A stretch of 38,692 bases of DNA, from the NCBI GenBank assembly GCA_017882605.1, contig JADGPE010000012.1, positions 1 to 38,692 of the forward strand. The letters run 5' to 3'. Under the pieces are notes generated by a model. It was not told where the DNA came from, did no database searches, and was given only the letters and a program-made list of their open reading frames with translations. Source of the DNA: Thermoleophilia bacterium. Its GTDB lineage: Bacteria > Actinomycetota > Thermoleophilia > Gaiellales > Gaiellaceae. A program made the position numbers and the translations under genes. Shown piece after piece: positions 30,969-38,692 of the stretch; position 1 is the first letter of the stretch; each line of letters opens with the position of its first letter.

Positions 30969-32581
30969 ACGGCTTGATGATGGACTACCAGTTGACGCTC
31001 CCGTCGCTGCTGCGGCGAGCCGAGCAGTACAGCGGCAGCAAGGAGATCGTCACTCGTCTTCCTGACAAGAGCTTCTATCGCACGACCTATGCCGAGAGCT
31101 GTCGTCGGTCGCGCGCGCTGGCGGTCGCCCTGCAGACGCTCGGTCTGCAGCGTGGCGATCGCGTCGCGACGCTTTGCTGGAACCATCATCAACACCACGA
31201 GGCGTACCTCGGCATTCCGAGCGGCGGCTTCGTGCTCCACACGCTGAACCTCCGGTTGCACCCGAACGACCTCGCCTACATCGCGACGCACGCGGGTGAC
31301 AGGGTCGTGATCGTCGACAAGAGCCTCGTGCCGTTGCTGGAACAGTTCGTCGACCGGACCCCGATCGAGCACGTGCTCGTAGTGGAGGACTCGTACGAGG
31401 AGCTGCTCTCCAGTGTGGACGCAGACGCGTGGCGCGATCCCGAACTGGACGAGAACGAGGCAGCTGCCATGTGCTACACGAGCGGCACGACCGGACGGCC
31501 GAAGGGCGTCCTCTACTCGCACCGCTCGACGATGCTCCACACGCTCGGCGTCGCCGCCGGCAACCCGATGGGGCTCGGCGTCTCCGAGTCCGACGTGATT
31601 CTGCCCGTCGTGCCGATGTTCCACGCGAACGCGTGGGGCTATCCCTATCTCGCGACGATGATCGGTTCGAAGCTCGTCTACCCCGGCCCGCATCTCGATC
31701 CCGAGAGCCTGCTCGACGCGTTCGAGCGGGAGGGCGTCACGTGGACTGCGGGTGTGCCGACGATCTGGCTCGGGATCCTCGGCCTGCTCGACGCAAATCC
31801 CGGCAAGTGGGACCTCTCGAAGATGAAGGGCATGCTCGTCGGGGGCTCGGCGGCTCCGCGCGCGATGATCGCCGGCTTCAAGCAGCGCCACGGGCTGAAC
31901 GTCGTGCACGGTTGGGGCATGACGGAGACCTCGCCGGTCGCCTCCACCGCCCAGCTGCCGGGCGAGCTGAGCGAGGCAGACGAGGAGACACAGTTCGACT
32001 ACATCGCGATGCAAGGGCGGCCGCTGCCGCTCGTCGAGCTACGCAACCGCGACGCGGAAGGCAAGACCCTGCCCTGGGACGGCGAGTCGATGGGCGAGCT
32101 CGAGATCCGCGGCCCCTGGATCGCCGCCGGGTACTACGACACCCCCGACCAGGCCGAGCGCTGGACCGAAGACGGCTGGTTCAAGACGGGCGACGTCGTG
32201 GCGATGCACCCACGCGGCTTCATCATGATCAAGGACCGCTCGAAGGACGTGATCAAGTCGGGCGGCGAGTGGATCTCGTCCGTCGAGCTCGAGAACGCGT
32301 TGATGGCGCACCCGGCGATCGCTGAGGCGGCGGTGATCGCCGTGCCCGACGCGAAATGGGACGAGCGGCCCCTCGCGGCGGTTGTGCTTCGCGAAGGCCA
32401 GACCGCGACCGCAGACGAGCTGCGTCAGTTCTTGGCGCCGAGTTTCGCGAAATGGTGGCTCCCGGAGCGCTTCGAGTTCGTCGCCGAGATCCCCAAGACG
32501 AGCGTCGGCAAGTTTCGGAAGACGGAGCTGCGCGAGATGTTCGTCCCGGCGGACGCACCTTCACCGGTGGCAACCTCGTGA
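30965..32581 (+). CDS. Fatty acyl-CoA synthetase (long-chain type)
   Basis: The 538-residue ANL-superfamily enzyme has AAAMCYTSGTTGRPKGVLYS, VPMFHANAWGYPYLATMIG, HGWGMTETSPVAS, FKTGDVVAMHPRGF, DRSKDVIKSGGEWISSVELE and TSVGKFRKTELR with the catalytic Lys. The M-F-H-A-N-A-W-G motif is typical of medium/long-chain fatty acyl-CoA ligases (FadD/AlkK group). GTG 30965 is preceded by AAGGAG eight bases away; ATG 30977 is an alternative. It feeds acyl-CoA to the dehydrogenases and hydratase nearby. Confidence 0.92.
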   Translation: MNGLMMDYQLTLPSLLRRAEQYSGSKEIVTRLPDKSFYRTTYAESCRRSRALAVALQTLGLQRGDRVATLCWNHHQHHEAYLGIPSGGFVLHTLNLRLHPNDLAYIATHAGDRVVIVDKSLVPLLEQFVDRTPIEHVLVVEDSYEELLSSVDADAWRDPELDENEAAAMCYTSGTTGRPKGVLYSHRSTMLHTLGVAAGNPMGLGVSESDVILPVVPMFHANAWGYPYLATMIGSKLVYPGPHLDPESLLDAFEREGVTWTAGVPTIWLGILGLLDANPGKWDLSKMKGMLVGGSAAPRAMIAGFKQRHGLNVVHGWGMTETSPVASTAQLPGELSEADEETQFDYIAMQGRPLPLVELRNRDAEGKTLPWDGESMGELEIRGPWIAAGYYDTPDQAERWTEDGWFKTGDVVAMHPRGFIMIKDRSKDVIKSGGEWISSVELENALMAHPAIAEAAVIAVPDAKWDERPLAAVVLREGQTATADELRQFLAPSFAKWWLPERFEFVAEIPKTSVGKFRKTELREMFVPADAPSPVATS

Positions 32582-33294
32582 TCGAGACCGTCTGGCTCGA
32601 CAATCCGCCGGTCAACGCCGTCAACGGCGGCATCATCGAGACGCTCTGGAACGCATTCGAACAGCTCGACTCCGAGGTCCGCGCGGTCGTGCTGCGCGGC
32701 AAGGGTGAGCGGGCGTTCTCGGCGGGCGCGGACATCTCCGGCTTCGTCGGCGGGGCGGCCGACGGCGACCGCCCCGCCGGCATCCAGCCCGTGGCCGACC
32801 TGATCGAACAGGCACCCGTCCCGGTGGTGGCTGCGATTCACGGCTACTGCCTCGGCGGCGGGCTCGAGATCGCCCTCGCCTGCGACTTCCGCATCGCCCA
32901 CCGCGACGCGCAGCTCGGTTTCCCGGAGGTGAATCTCGGCCTGCTGCCGGGTGGCGGCGGCACGCAGCGCGCGCCGCGGCTGATCTCGCCCGGGCGCGCG
33001 CGCTGGCTCGTGATGTCGGGGGAGCGGATCTCCGCCGCGACGGCCGAGGCATGGGGCCTCGTCGAGTTCGTCGTCGACGACCTCGAGGACGGCATCGCAC
33101 GCTACGTCGAGCCGCTCGCGAAACAGAGCCCGAATGCGATCCGCGAGATCAAGGAGCTGCTGCGCGATACGCGGGACGACCGGAGCGACGAGCGCGAGGT
33201 GCAGGCGTTCGCCGCCTGCCTCAACTCGGAGGACGGGCAGGAGGGTGTGGCCGCGTTCCTCGAGAAGCGTGCCCCGAACTGGTCCGGGAAGTGA
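32578..33294 (+). CDS. Enoyl-CoA hydratase/isomerase
   Basis: The 238-residue crotonase-fold protein has oxyanion-hole GERAFSAGADISGF, AAIHGYCLGGGLEIALACDF and FPEVNLGLLPGGGGTQR, with one conserved catalytic Glu in FPEVNLG and a second usual Glu not obvious. The N-terminus is about 12 residues shorter than the family average because GTG in the GTGA overlap is the start. It hydrates trans-2-enoyl-CoA in beta-oxidation. Stop and start overlap both neighbours. Confidence 0.88.
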   Translation: MIETVWLDNPPVNAVNGGIIETLWNAFEQLDSEVRAVVLRGKGERAFSAGADISGFVGGAADGDRPAGIQPVADLIEQAPVPVVAAIHGYCLGGGLEIALACDFRIAHRDAQLGFPEVNLGLLPGGGGTQRAPRLISPGRARWLVMSGERISAATAEAWGLVEFVVDDLEDGIARYVEPLAKQSPNAIREIKELLRDTRDDRSDEREVQAFAACLNSEDGQEGVAAFLEKRAPNWSGK

Positions 33295-34190
33295 GAGCAG
33301 TCGTGTTGCGCGAGGTCGGCGGCGACCTCGCGCTGGAAGAGGACTGGCCCGAGCCGACCGGTAGCGCCGTCGCCGTGCGCGCTGCCGGCGTCAACTTCGC
33401 CGATGTGCTCATCCGCCGTGGGCTGTATCCCCAGATGCCCGAGCTGCCCCACGTCCTCGGCAACGAGGTCGCGGGAGAGCTCGACGGCCGGCGTGTGCTG
33501 GCACTGCCTCGAGCGGCCGGCGGCTATGCCGAACGGGTCGAGGTCGACCCACAATGGACGTTCACGCTGCCGGAGAACGCCTCGTTCGCCGCAGGCGCAT
33601 CGTTCCTGACCACATACCTCACCGCCTACATCCCCCTGGTCCACCAGGTTCGGGTGACCCCTGCGTCGACCGTGCTCGTGCACGCCGGCTCCGGCGGAGT
33701 CGGTTGCGCCGCGATCCAGCTCGCGAAGCAACGAGGTGCGAAGGTGATCGCGACGGCCAGCTCGGACGAGAAACGGGCGTTTGCCCTCGGTGTCGGCGCG
33801 GACGAGGCAGTCGGTTACGACGAGATCGACGACCTGCGCGTCGACGTGGTCATCGATCCGGTCGGCGGCGAGGTCTTCACCCGCTCGCTACCGCTGCTCA
33901 ACCCGCTGGGCGCGATCGTCGCGATTGGGTTCGCGGGCGGCCTGTGGAGCGACCCGAGCGTCCAATGGCTCGTCGGGCGCAACGCGGCGGTGGTCGGCGT
34001 GTATCTCGGCCGCCTGATGAAGCTGCAGCCGCAGCTCGTGCACGAGTCCGCGATCGAGCTCCTCGCACTCTGGGCCCGCGACGAGCTCGCTCCCGTCGTC
34101 GGGGCGACCTTCCCGCTCGGCGAGGCCGCCGCGGCGCACGCGCTGATCGAGACGCGCCGGCACGTCGGCAAGGTCGTGCTCGAGCCGTGA
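33291..34190 (+). CDS. NADPH:quinone reductase-type MDR oxidoreductase
   Basis: The 299-residue zinc-free MDR has GVNFADVLIRRGLYPQMPEL, GNEVAGELDG, a NADPH-binding VLVHAGSGGVGCAAIQLAKQ (G-x-G-x-x-G), and a C-terminal RRHVGKVVLEP. There are no zinc cysteine loops. Members reduce quinones or 2-enoyl thioesters; in this operon it may be an enoyl-CoA-type reductase (inference). GTG 33291 lies in a GTGA overlap, as does the next gene. Confidence 0.9.
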   Translation: MRAVVLREVGGDLALEEDWPEPTGSAVAVRAAGVNFADVLIRRGLYPQMPELPHVLGNEVAGELDGRRVLALPRAAGGYAERVEVDPQWTFTLPENASFAAGASFLTTYLTAYIPLVHQVRVTPASTVLVHAGSGGVGCAAIQLAKQRGAKVIATASSDEKRAFALGVGADEAVGYDEIDDLRVDVVIDPVGGEVFTRSLPLLNPLGAIVAIGFAGGLWSDPSVQWLVGRNAAVVGVYLGRLMKLQPQLVHESAIELLALWARDELAPVVGATFPLGEAAAAHALIETRRHVGKVVLEP

Positions 34191-34870
34191 AGGCTCTGGT
34201 GACGGGCGGCGAAGGGGGCCTGGGACGCGCGATGCGCGCGCGGCTCGAGCTCGAGGGGTACGAGGTCTCGTCGCTCGATCTGACGACCGGCTTCGACGTC
34301 ACGGATCCGGCCGCCTGGGAGCGCGTCGAAATGGTCGATCTTGCCTGTCTGAACGCCGGCATCCTCACCGCCGACACGGATCTCCGGAAGCTGTCGTACG
34401 CGGATTACCGGCACGCGGTCTCGGTCAACGTCGACGGCGTGGTGCTCGGTGTGCGCCGCCTTGCGCAGGTGATGGACCACGGAACGATCGTCGTTACCGC
34501 GTCGCTTGCAGGCCTCGTCGGCATGCCACTCGATGCGATCTACTCGCTCACCAAGCACGCGGTTGTCGGCTTCGTACGCAGCATCGCGCCGCAGATCGCG
34601 CCGGTCAGGATCAACGCGATCTGTCCCGGGATCGCCGACACACCGATGCTCGACCAGCACGACCAGCGTGCGATGTTCGCGGCCGCCGGCTTCCCGCTGC
34701 TGCAGCCGGAGGAGGTCGCCGCGGCAATGTGGCTCGCCGCCACGAGCGAGGGCACGGGGGAGTGCTGGTTCGTCCAGCCGGGCCGCGAGCCTGCGCCGTT
34801 CCGGTTCCCGAGCGTCCCAGGCCCGCGCCGGGAGGGTGAGACCGTCGGGTTGCCGCCGCTCGGCCGCTAG
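34187..34870 (+). CDS. Short-chain dehydrogenase/reductase
   Basis: The 227-residue classical SDR has TGGEGGLGRAMRARL for the cofactor, CLNAGIL in place of N-N-A-G, catalytic Ser in VTASLAG, and Tyr/Lys in YSLTKHA. It ends with a proline- and arginine-rich tail (PSVPGPRREGETVGLPPLGR). It likely oxidises a 3-hydroxyacyl-CoA or similar alcohol in this operon. GTG 34187 lies in a GTGA overlap. Its TAG overlaps the convergent YqgE stop in CTAG. Confidence 0.9.
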   Translation: MKALVTGGEGGLGRAMRARLELEGYEVSSLDLTTGFDVTDPAAWERVEMVDLACLNAGILTADTDLRKLSYADYRHAVSVNVDGVVLGVRRLAQVMDHGTIVVTASLAGLVGMPLDAIYSLTKHAVVGFVRSIAPQIAPVRINAICPGIADTPMLDQHDQRAMFAAAGFPLLQPEEVAAAMWLAATSEGTGECWFVQPGREPAPFRFPSVPGPRREGETVGLPPLGR

Positions 34871-35406
34871 TTCAGACCGGGGTCGAACGGCATGTCGACC
34901 ATCAGCTCGAACGGCCCGCCCTTGCGGTGCAGCACGGTCCGCCACAGCTCGTCCGGGTCGTCGGCGAAGGCGTCGTCGGTCAGCGCGTCGACGACGATCC
35001 ACGACGACTCCTCGAGCTCGGCCTCGAGCTGTCCGACGCCCCAGCCGGAGTAGCCGGCGAACAGGCGCAGCCGGCGGATCGAGAGATCCTCCGGCTCGGA
35101 ATCCGCCGCCATGAACCCGAGCCGTTCCATGATCGGCGCGGCCGCGTCGTCGACGTCGTTGAACTCGGCGAGCACCATGAACGCCTCCGGCTGCACCGGG
35201 CCGCCGACGAAGACCGGGTCGGTAGCGCCGGGCAGCCCGTCGAGCGCGGGCACCGCGTCCACGGCGGAGACCTCCGACGGCCGGCTGAGCACGAGGCCCA
35301 TCGCGCCTTCCTCATCGTGATGGGCAATCAGGACGACGGTCTTGCGGAAGTTCGGATCGTGCAGGGCCGGCGACGAGACGAGCAGCTTTCCCTGGAGCGA
35401 GTCCAC
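34867..35406 (-). CDS. YqgE/AlgH family protein (DUF179)
   Basis: The 179-residue product has the DUF179 pattern: MDSLQGKLLVSSPALHDPNF, RKTVVLIAHHDEEGAMGLVL, PVFVGGPVQPEAFMVL, and RRLRLFAGYSGWGVGQLEAE. It is a conserved small cytoplasmic protein of unclear function. GTG 35406 directly abuts the preceding acyl-CoA dehydrogenase stop (no gap), so the two are co-transcribed. It is not an obvious part of lipid metabolism. Confidence 0.93.
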   Translation of the reverse strand: MDSLQGKLLVSSPALHDPNFRKTVVLIAHHDEEGAMGLVLSRPSEVSAVDAVPALDGLPGATDPVFVGGPVQPEAFMVLAEFNDVDDAAAPIMERLGFMAADSEPEDLSIRRLRLFAGYSGWGVGQLEAELEESSWIVVDALTDDAFADDPDELWRTVLHRKGGPFELMVDMPFDPGLN

Positions 35407-36609
35407 CTACTGAAACTGCCACCCATCGCCATCGGTAAACGCGCGCAGGATGCGCTTGGCCACGACCTGGCGGTGCACCTCGTCCGGCCCGTCGTAGATT
35501 CGGCCCCCACGAGCCATCATCGCCATGTGGGCGAGCGGGGTCTCATCGGTCAAGCCCTTGGCGCCGTGCACCTGGATGGCACGGTCGATCACGTCGTTCA
35601 GCACCTTTGCGGCGAAGAACTTGATCGCGGAGACCTCGACGCGAGCCTCGTCTCCGGCGTCGATCTTGTGCGCCGCGTCGAGTGTCATCAGACGGCACGC
35701 CTGAATCTCGACGTAGCTGTCGGCGATCCAGTTCTGCACTGTCTGCTTCTTCGCGAGCGGCTCGCCGAAGGTCTCCCGCTCGAGCGAGTAGCGGCACATC
35801 AGGTCGAACGCGCGCTGCATCTGCGCAAGCCATCGCATCACGTGATGGATGCGACCGGGGCCGAGACGCTTCTGCGCGATCATGAATCCGGCGCCCTCTG
35901 TACCGAGCGTGTTCGCCACGGGCACGCGGACGTCCGTGTAGCGCACCTCGCAGTGCGTCGACCAACCGCGCCCCGCATGCCCCATGACGGGCACGGCCCG
36001 GACGACGTCGACGCCCGGGGTGTCGGCCGGGACGATGATCTGGGTCGCCCGCGCGTGCGGTGCCGCGGCGGGATCGCTGACCGCCATGACGATTCCGAAC
36101 GCGGCGCCCTCCGCGCCCGAGGAAAACCACTTGTGGCCGTTGATCACCCAGTCGTCGCCGTCGCGCACCGCACGGGTGCGCAGGGTCGTCGGATCGGAGC
36201 CGGGAACCTCCGGCTCGGTCATCGAGAAGAACGAGCGGATCCGACCGCTGACGAGCGGGAAGAGCCAGCGCTCTTTCTGCTCCTCGGTGCCGAACATGTG
36301 GAGGATCTCCGCGTTGCCCGCGTCCGGCGCCTGGCACCCGAAGATCAGCTGGCCCCACACGGTGAGGCCGATCTGCTCGTTCAGGTACGCGTAGTCGAGG
36401 AACCCGGTGCCGGTGCCGCCCGCCTCCGGCGGCACGTGGGGCGCCCAGAGGCCGAGGCCGCGTACCTCGTCACGCAACGTGGCGACGAGCGCGTCGGACT
36501 CGTCGTCCTCGTGGTCGAGGATGTGCTCGTTCGGCAGGACACGCTCGTGCATGAATGCGCGCACCTGCTTGAGGCGCTCCGCGGGAGGGGCGAAACTTGA
36601 GGTGGTCAT
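35407..36609 (-). CDS. Acyl-CoA dehydrogenase
   Basis: The 400-residue flavoprotein has RPVASRGR-free N-terminus with an extended PAERLKQVRAFMHERVLPNE, FFSMTEPEVPGSDPTTLRTR, WVINGHKWFSSGAEGAAFGI, and the C-terminal IQVHGAKGLTDETPLAHMAM then YDGPDEVHRQVVAKRI with the FAD-side R-x-x-A-K-R. This matches the class of long N-terminus acyl-CoA dehydrogenases (ACAD10/11-like C-terminal domain). An APH-type phosphotransferase gene lies nearby, as in the human ACAD10/11 fusion. Confidence 0.9.
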   Translation of the reverse strand: MTTSSFAPPAERLKQVRAFMHERVLPNEHILDHEDDESDALVATLRDEVRGLGLWAPHVPPEAGGTGTGFLDYAYLNEQIGLTVWGQLIFGCQAPDAGNAEILHMFGTEEQKERWLFPLVSGRIRSFFSMTEPEVPGSDPTTLRTRAVRDGDDWVINGHKWFSSGAEGAAFGIVMAVSDPAAAPHARATQIIVPADTPGVDVVRAVPVMGHAGRGWSTHCEVRYTDVRVPVANTLGTEGAGFMIAQKRLGPGRIHHVMRWLAQMQRAFDLMCRYSLERETFGEPLAKKQTVQNWIADSYVEIQACRLMTLDAAHKIDAGDEARVEVSAIKFFAAKVLNDVIDRAIQVHGAKGLTDETPLAHMAMMARGGRIYDGPDEVHRQVVAKRILRAFTDGDGWQFQ

Positions 36610-36614
36610 TCCCG

Positions 36615-36621
36615 TAGCATC
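36615..36621. promoter_or_regulatory. TAGCATC divergent -10 boxes
   Basis: TAGCAT (plus) ends eight bases before ATG 36629. On the minus strand GATGCT ends six bases before ATG 36609. The divergent dehydrogenase and LLM genes are 19 bases apart, so both transcripts should be leaderless or nearly so. Confidence 0.5.
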
Positions 36622-36628
36622 GCACTTG

Positions 36629-37627
36629 ATGCGCCTCGGCTTCTACATGGGGTACGCGCAGCCCGGAACGAACCCCCTCGAACTGCTGGAGCTGGCTCGC
36701 GAGGCGGAGTCGCTCGGGTACGACTCGGCCTGGGCCGCGGAGGCGTGGGGCGTCGATGCGATCACGCCGCTCGCCTGGCTCGGGGCCCAGACGACGACTC
36801 TGAAGCTCGGCACCGCGATCATGCAGCTTCCGGGCCGCTCGCCCGCCAACGCCGCCATGACCGCCGTCACGCTCGACCTGCTCTCGGGCGGCCGCTTTCT
36901 GATGGGCCTCGGCACCTCCGGGCCGCAGGTCGTCGAGGGCTGGCACGGCCAGGAGTGGGGGAAGCCGCTCGGCAAGACCCGCGAGTACGTCGACATCGTC
37001 CGGGCGATCGTCCGCCGGGAGCGCCTCGAGCACCACGGCGCGCACTACGACATCCCGATCCAGGGAGGCACGGGCCTCGGCAAGCCGCTGAAGCTGATGG
37101 CGCGCCCGTTGCGGCCGGAGATCCCGATCTACCTCGCCGCGATCGCGCCGAAGGCGGTCCTGCAAGCAATGGAGATTGCGGACGGCTGGCTGCCGATCTT
37201 CTGGTCGCCAGAGCAGGCGCGCGCCGTCTTCCCGCTCGATCGCGCGCGTGAGGGCTTCGACATCGCACCGTCGGTGCCGGCAATCGTCACCGACGACGTC
37301 GAGTCCGGCCGGGCGATGCTGAAGGAGTATTACTCGTTCTACATCGGCGGCATGGGCGCTCGCGGGACGAACTTCTACAACGATCTCTTCACGCGCTACG
37401 GCTACGAGGCGGAGGCGCGTCAGATCCAGGAGCTGTTTCTCGGTGGCAACCAGCGTGAAGCCGCGACGAAGGTTCCGGACGCGTTCGTCGACGAGGTTGC
37501 GCTGGTCGGTTCGGTCGAGCGCATCCGCGACCGACTCGCTGCCTGGCGGGAGAGCGGCGCGACGACACTGCTCGTTTCGACGCGCGACTCGGCGACGCTG
37601 CGCGGCGTCGCCCAAGCCGCTAGCTGA
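36629..37627 (+). CDS. LLM-class F420-dependent oxidoreductase
   Basis: The 332-residue luciferase-like TIM barrel opens with MRLGFYMGYAQPGTNPLELL and has the non-prolyl-loop LLSGGRFLMGLGTSGPQVVE, IPIYLAAIAPKAVLQAMEIA and ADGWLPIFWSPEQARAVF. The pattern LGTSGPQVVEGWHG is typical of actinobacterial F420-dependent members. It likely oxidises or reduces a carbonyl or imine with F420. ATG 36629 is leaderless. Its end overlaps the convergent phosphotransferase by eight bases. Confidence 0.9.
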   Translation: MRLGFYMGYAQPGTNPLELLELAREAESLGYDSAWAAEAWGVDAITPLAWLGAQTTTLKLGTAIMQLPGRSPANAAMTAVTLDLLSGGRFLMGLGTSGPQVVEGWHGQEWGKPLGKTREYVDIVRAIVRRERLEHHGAHYDIPIQGGTGLGKPLKLMARPLRPEIPIYLAAIAPKAVLQAMEIADGWLPIFWSPEQARAVFPLDRAREGFDIAPSVPAIVTDDVESGRAMLKEYYSFYIGGMGARGTNFYNDLFTRYGYEAEARQIQELFLGGNQREAATKVPDAFVDEVALVGSVERIRDRLAAWRESGATTLLVSTRDSATLRGVAQAAS

Positions 37628-38651
37628 TCGTCTCGAGCGCCGTGTCGGCGAGCAGCGGCACGGCGTGCTCGAAGATCGCTGCGCGTGTGTCCTCGCGGCC
37701 CAGCTCCCCGCGGATGAACCGCCCGTAGATCGCCTCGCAGAAGACGGCCGCCTTCCAGAGCGCGAGCGCCTCGAACCACGCGAGCGGTTGCACGTCGCGG
37801 CCGCATCGTTCCTCGTACCGCTCGACGAGCTGGGAGCGTGTGGGGAATCCCGGTTCGCCCGTCACCGGTGACGAGCCGAGTGCGCTGACACGCCCGTTCG
37901 GCTCGGTGTAGGTCGCAAGCAGGTACCCGACGTCGGCGCGCGGATCGCCGATTGCCCCCATCTCCCAGTCGAGCACGGCGAGGATGCGAGTCGGGTCGGT
38001 CTGTGCGACCATCATGTTCCCGAGCCGGTAGTCGCCGTGCACGACGGTCGGTGGTAGAGGTTCCGGCAGGTTCTCTGCGAGCCATGCGCCCACCAGCTCC
38101 ACCTGTGGCAGCTGACGCGTCCTGTTGAGCTCCCAGAGCTGGGTGAAGCGGCGCACCTGACGCTCCATGTAGCTGCCGGGGCGCGCGAACGCAGCAAGCT
38201 CGTCACGCGCGACGTCGGCGGAATGAATCTCGACGAGCGTGTCGACGAGGTCGAGGCCCAGCGCGCTGCGCGCTTCCTCCGTCTCGAGCCCCGGTGGCAG
38301 TTCGGCGGTGATCACGCGGCCGTCCAGGTACCGCATCACGTAGAAGGGCACCCCGATCACGCTCTCGTCCTCACAGACGGCGACGATCTCGGCGAGGCGT
38401 CCGAAACCGGCGGAGCGGATCGCGTTCTGTAGCCGCGCCTCGCGCACGACGTCGTGTGCGGTGGGCGGCAGCGGTGGCCGGGGCGGGCGTCTCAGGACGA
38501 ACTTGTCGGCGTCGCGCTCGATCAGGAAGGTGAAGTTCGAACCGCCGCCGTCGCCGATCCGGGTCGCGACGACAGGGCCGGCGCCGAGCCCGCGCACGTC
38601 GAGGAACGCCTCGACGTTCTCCTCGACGATCAGCGGGGGCTTGTCGGCCAT
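37620..38651 (-). CDS. APH-family phosphotransferase (ACAD10/11 N-domain-like)
   Basis: The 343-residue kinase-fold protein has GGGSNFTFLIERDADKFVLR as the P-loop/Lys region, VVHGDYRLGNMMV as catalytic H-x-D-x-x-x-x-N, and LDWEMGAIGDPRADVGYLL with metal-binding Asp. This matches the APH domains found with acyl-CoA dehydrogenases, which phosphorylate 4-hydroxyacyl-CoA in ACAD10/11-type pathways. ATG 38651 is chosen over the more upstream ATG 38672 because TAGCAT ends seven bases before it and would fall inside the longer protein. Confidence 0.9.
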   Translation of the reverse strand: MADKPPLIVEENVEAFLDVRGLGAGPVVATRIGDGGGSNFTFLIERDADKFVLRRPPRPPLPPTAHDVVREARLQNAIRSAGFGRLAEIVAVCEDESVIGVPFYVMRYLDGRVITAELPPGLETEEARSALGLDLVDTLVEIHSADVARDELAAFARPGSYMERQVRRFTQLWELNRTRQLPQVELVGAWLAENLPEPLPPTVVHGDYRLGNMMVAQTDPTRILAVLDWEMGAIGDPRADVGYLLATYTEPNGRVSALGSSPVTGEPGFPTRSQLVERYEERCGRDVQPLAWFEALALWKAAVFCEAIYGRFIRGELGREDTRAAIFEHAVPLLADTALETIS

Positions 38652-38658
38652 CGCTGCG

Positions 38659-38664
38659 ATGCTA
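38659..38664 (-). promoter_or_regulatory. TAGCAT -10 box of a leaderless gene (phosphotransferase)
   Basis: On the minus strand TAGCAT ends seven bases before ATG 38651. No ribosome site is present. It matches the box before the LLM gene. Confidence 0.6.
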
Positions 38665-38670
38665 CGCACC

Positions 38671-38692
38671 ATGCGCCGGCGGCTCTACCTGA
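38671..38692 (+). CDS. Possible start of a gene cut by the window edge
   Basis: ATG 38671 opens MRRRLYL up to the edge, on the plus strand and divergent from the phosphotransferase. The first residues are like those of histidine-phosphatase (phosphoglycerate-mutase-like) proteins, which start with a basic patch and L-Y-L before R-H-G, but seven residues cannot confirm this. Confidence 0.3.

Noticed and set aside
34927-36600. A 557-codon plus-strand frame over YqgE and the acyl-CoA dehydrogenase
   Set aside because: Same reason: both opposite genes are unmistakable, and the product shows only low-complexity His/Arg/Asp-rich sequence.
36615-36620. TAGCAT before ATG 36629 as chance
   Set aside because: Kept as a weak promoter because its 8-base spacing is the longest of the set, but the identical box before 38651 supports it.

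Overview
The window is GC-rich, dense in GTG starts and in 4-base ATGA/GTGA gene overlaps. It encodes many acyl-CoA enzymes, an F420-type LLM oxidoreductase and liv/pot ABC transporters. This points to an Actinomycetota chromosome, most likely a soil or freshwater Thermoleophilia-like lineage (inference from gene style; no marker gene is present). No phage, IS element or CRISPR array is visible.

Layout. (1) 1-1530 is a scarred region: a DUF4386-type gene cut by the window edge, a C-terminal relic of a TauE/SafE permease, two tRNA-Gly-like 3'-end relics, and between them a small PLDc_N + SHOCT membrane protein. (2) 1531-10711 is one tightly coupled plus-strand operon. It has a branched-chain-amino-acid-type ABC importer (binding protein, LivG, LivF, LivH, LivM), an alpha/beta hydrolase, an acyl-CoA synthetase, a TetR regulator, a KAS III-like protein with no cysteine at the usual nucleophile position, and a 3-hydroxybutyrate-dehydrogenase-like SDR. 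It reads as an import-hydrolyse-activate-degrade module for an unknown acid, ester or amide. (3) 10708-15650 holds a stand-alone TOPRIM protein, small secreted proteins and a minus-strand set of secreted beta-propeller, Zn-ribbon-like protein, cupin and phosphotriesterase-family lactonase. (4) 15746-18553 holds an orphan receiver, an M19 dipeptidase, and divergent MaoC and aldo/keto reductase genes around a 16-bp palindrome. (5) 18561-24995, minus strand, is a polyamine operon: aminotransferase, PotA, PotD, PotB, PotC and aminobutyraldehyde dehydrogenase. (6) 25084-27602 holds tRNA-Cys, a TMEM175-family gene truncated into that tRNA, an FMN 2-hydroxyacid oxidase and a Zn alcohol dehydrogenase. 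(7) 27695-38692 is lipid/acyl-CoA metabolism: a large/small acyl-CoA dehydrogenase pair, a decayed SDR, cupin, CoA ligase, enoyl-CoA hydratase, quinone reductase, SDR, YqgE, another acyl-CoA dehydrogenase, an LLM oxidoreductase and an APH-like phosphotransferase.

Two regulatory styles coexist. The liv operon and several other genes have Shine-Dalgarno sites. At least seven monocistronic or first genes instead carry a TAGGAT/TAGCAT/TAAACT-like -10 box ending only 6-8 bases before the start codon, which implies leaderless mRNAs. A dispersed 13-bp palindrome (GGTGTCAGACACC) recurs in intergenic gaps.
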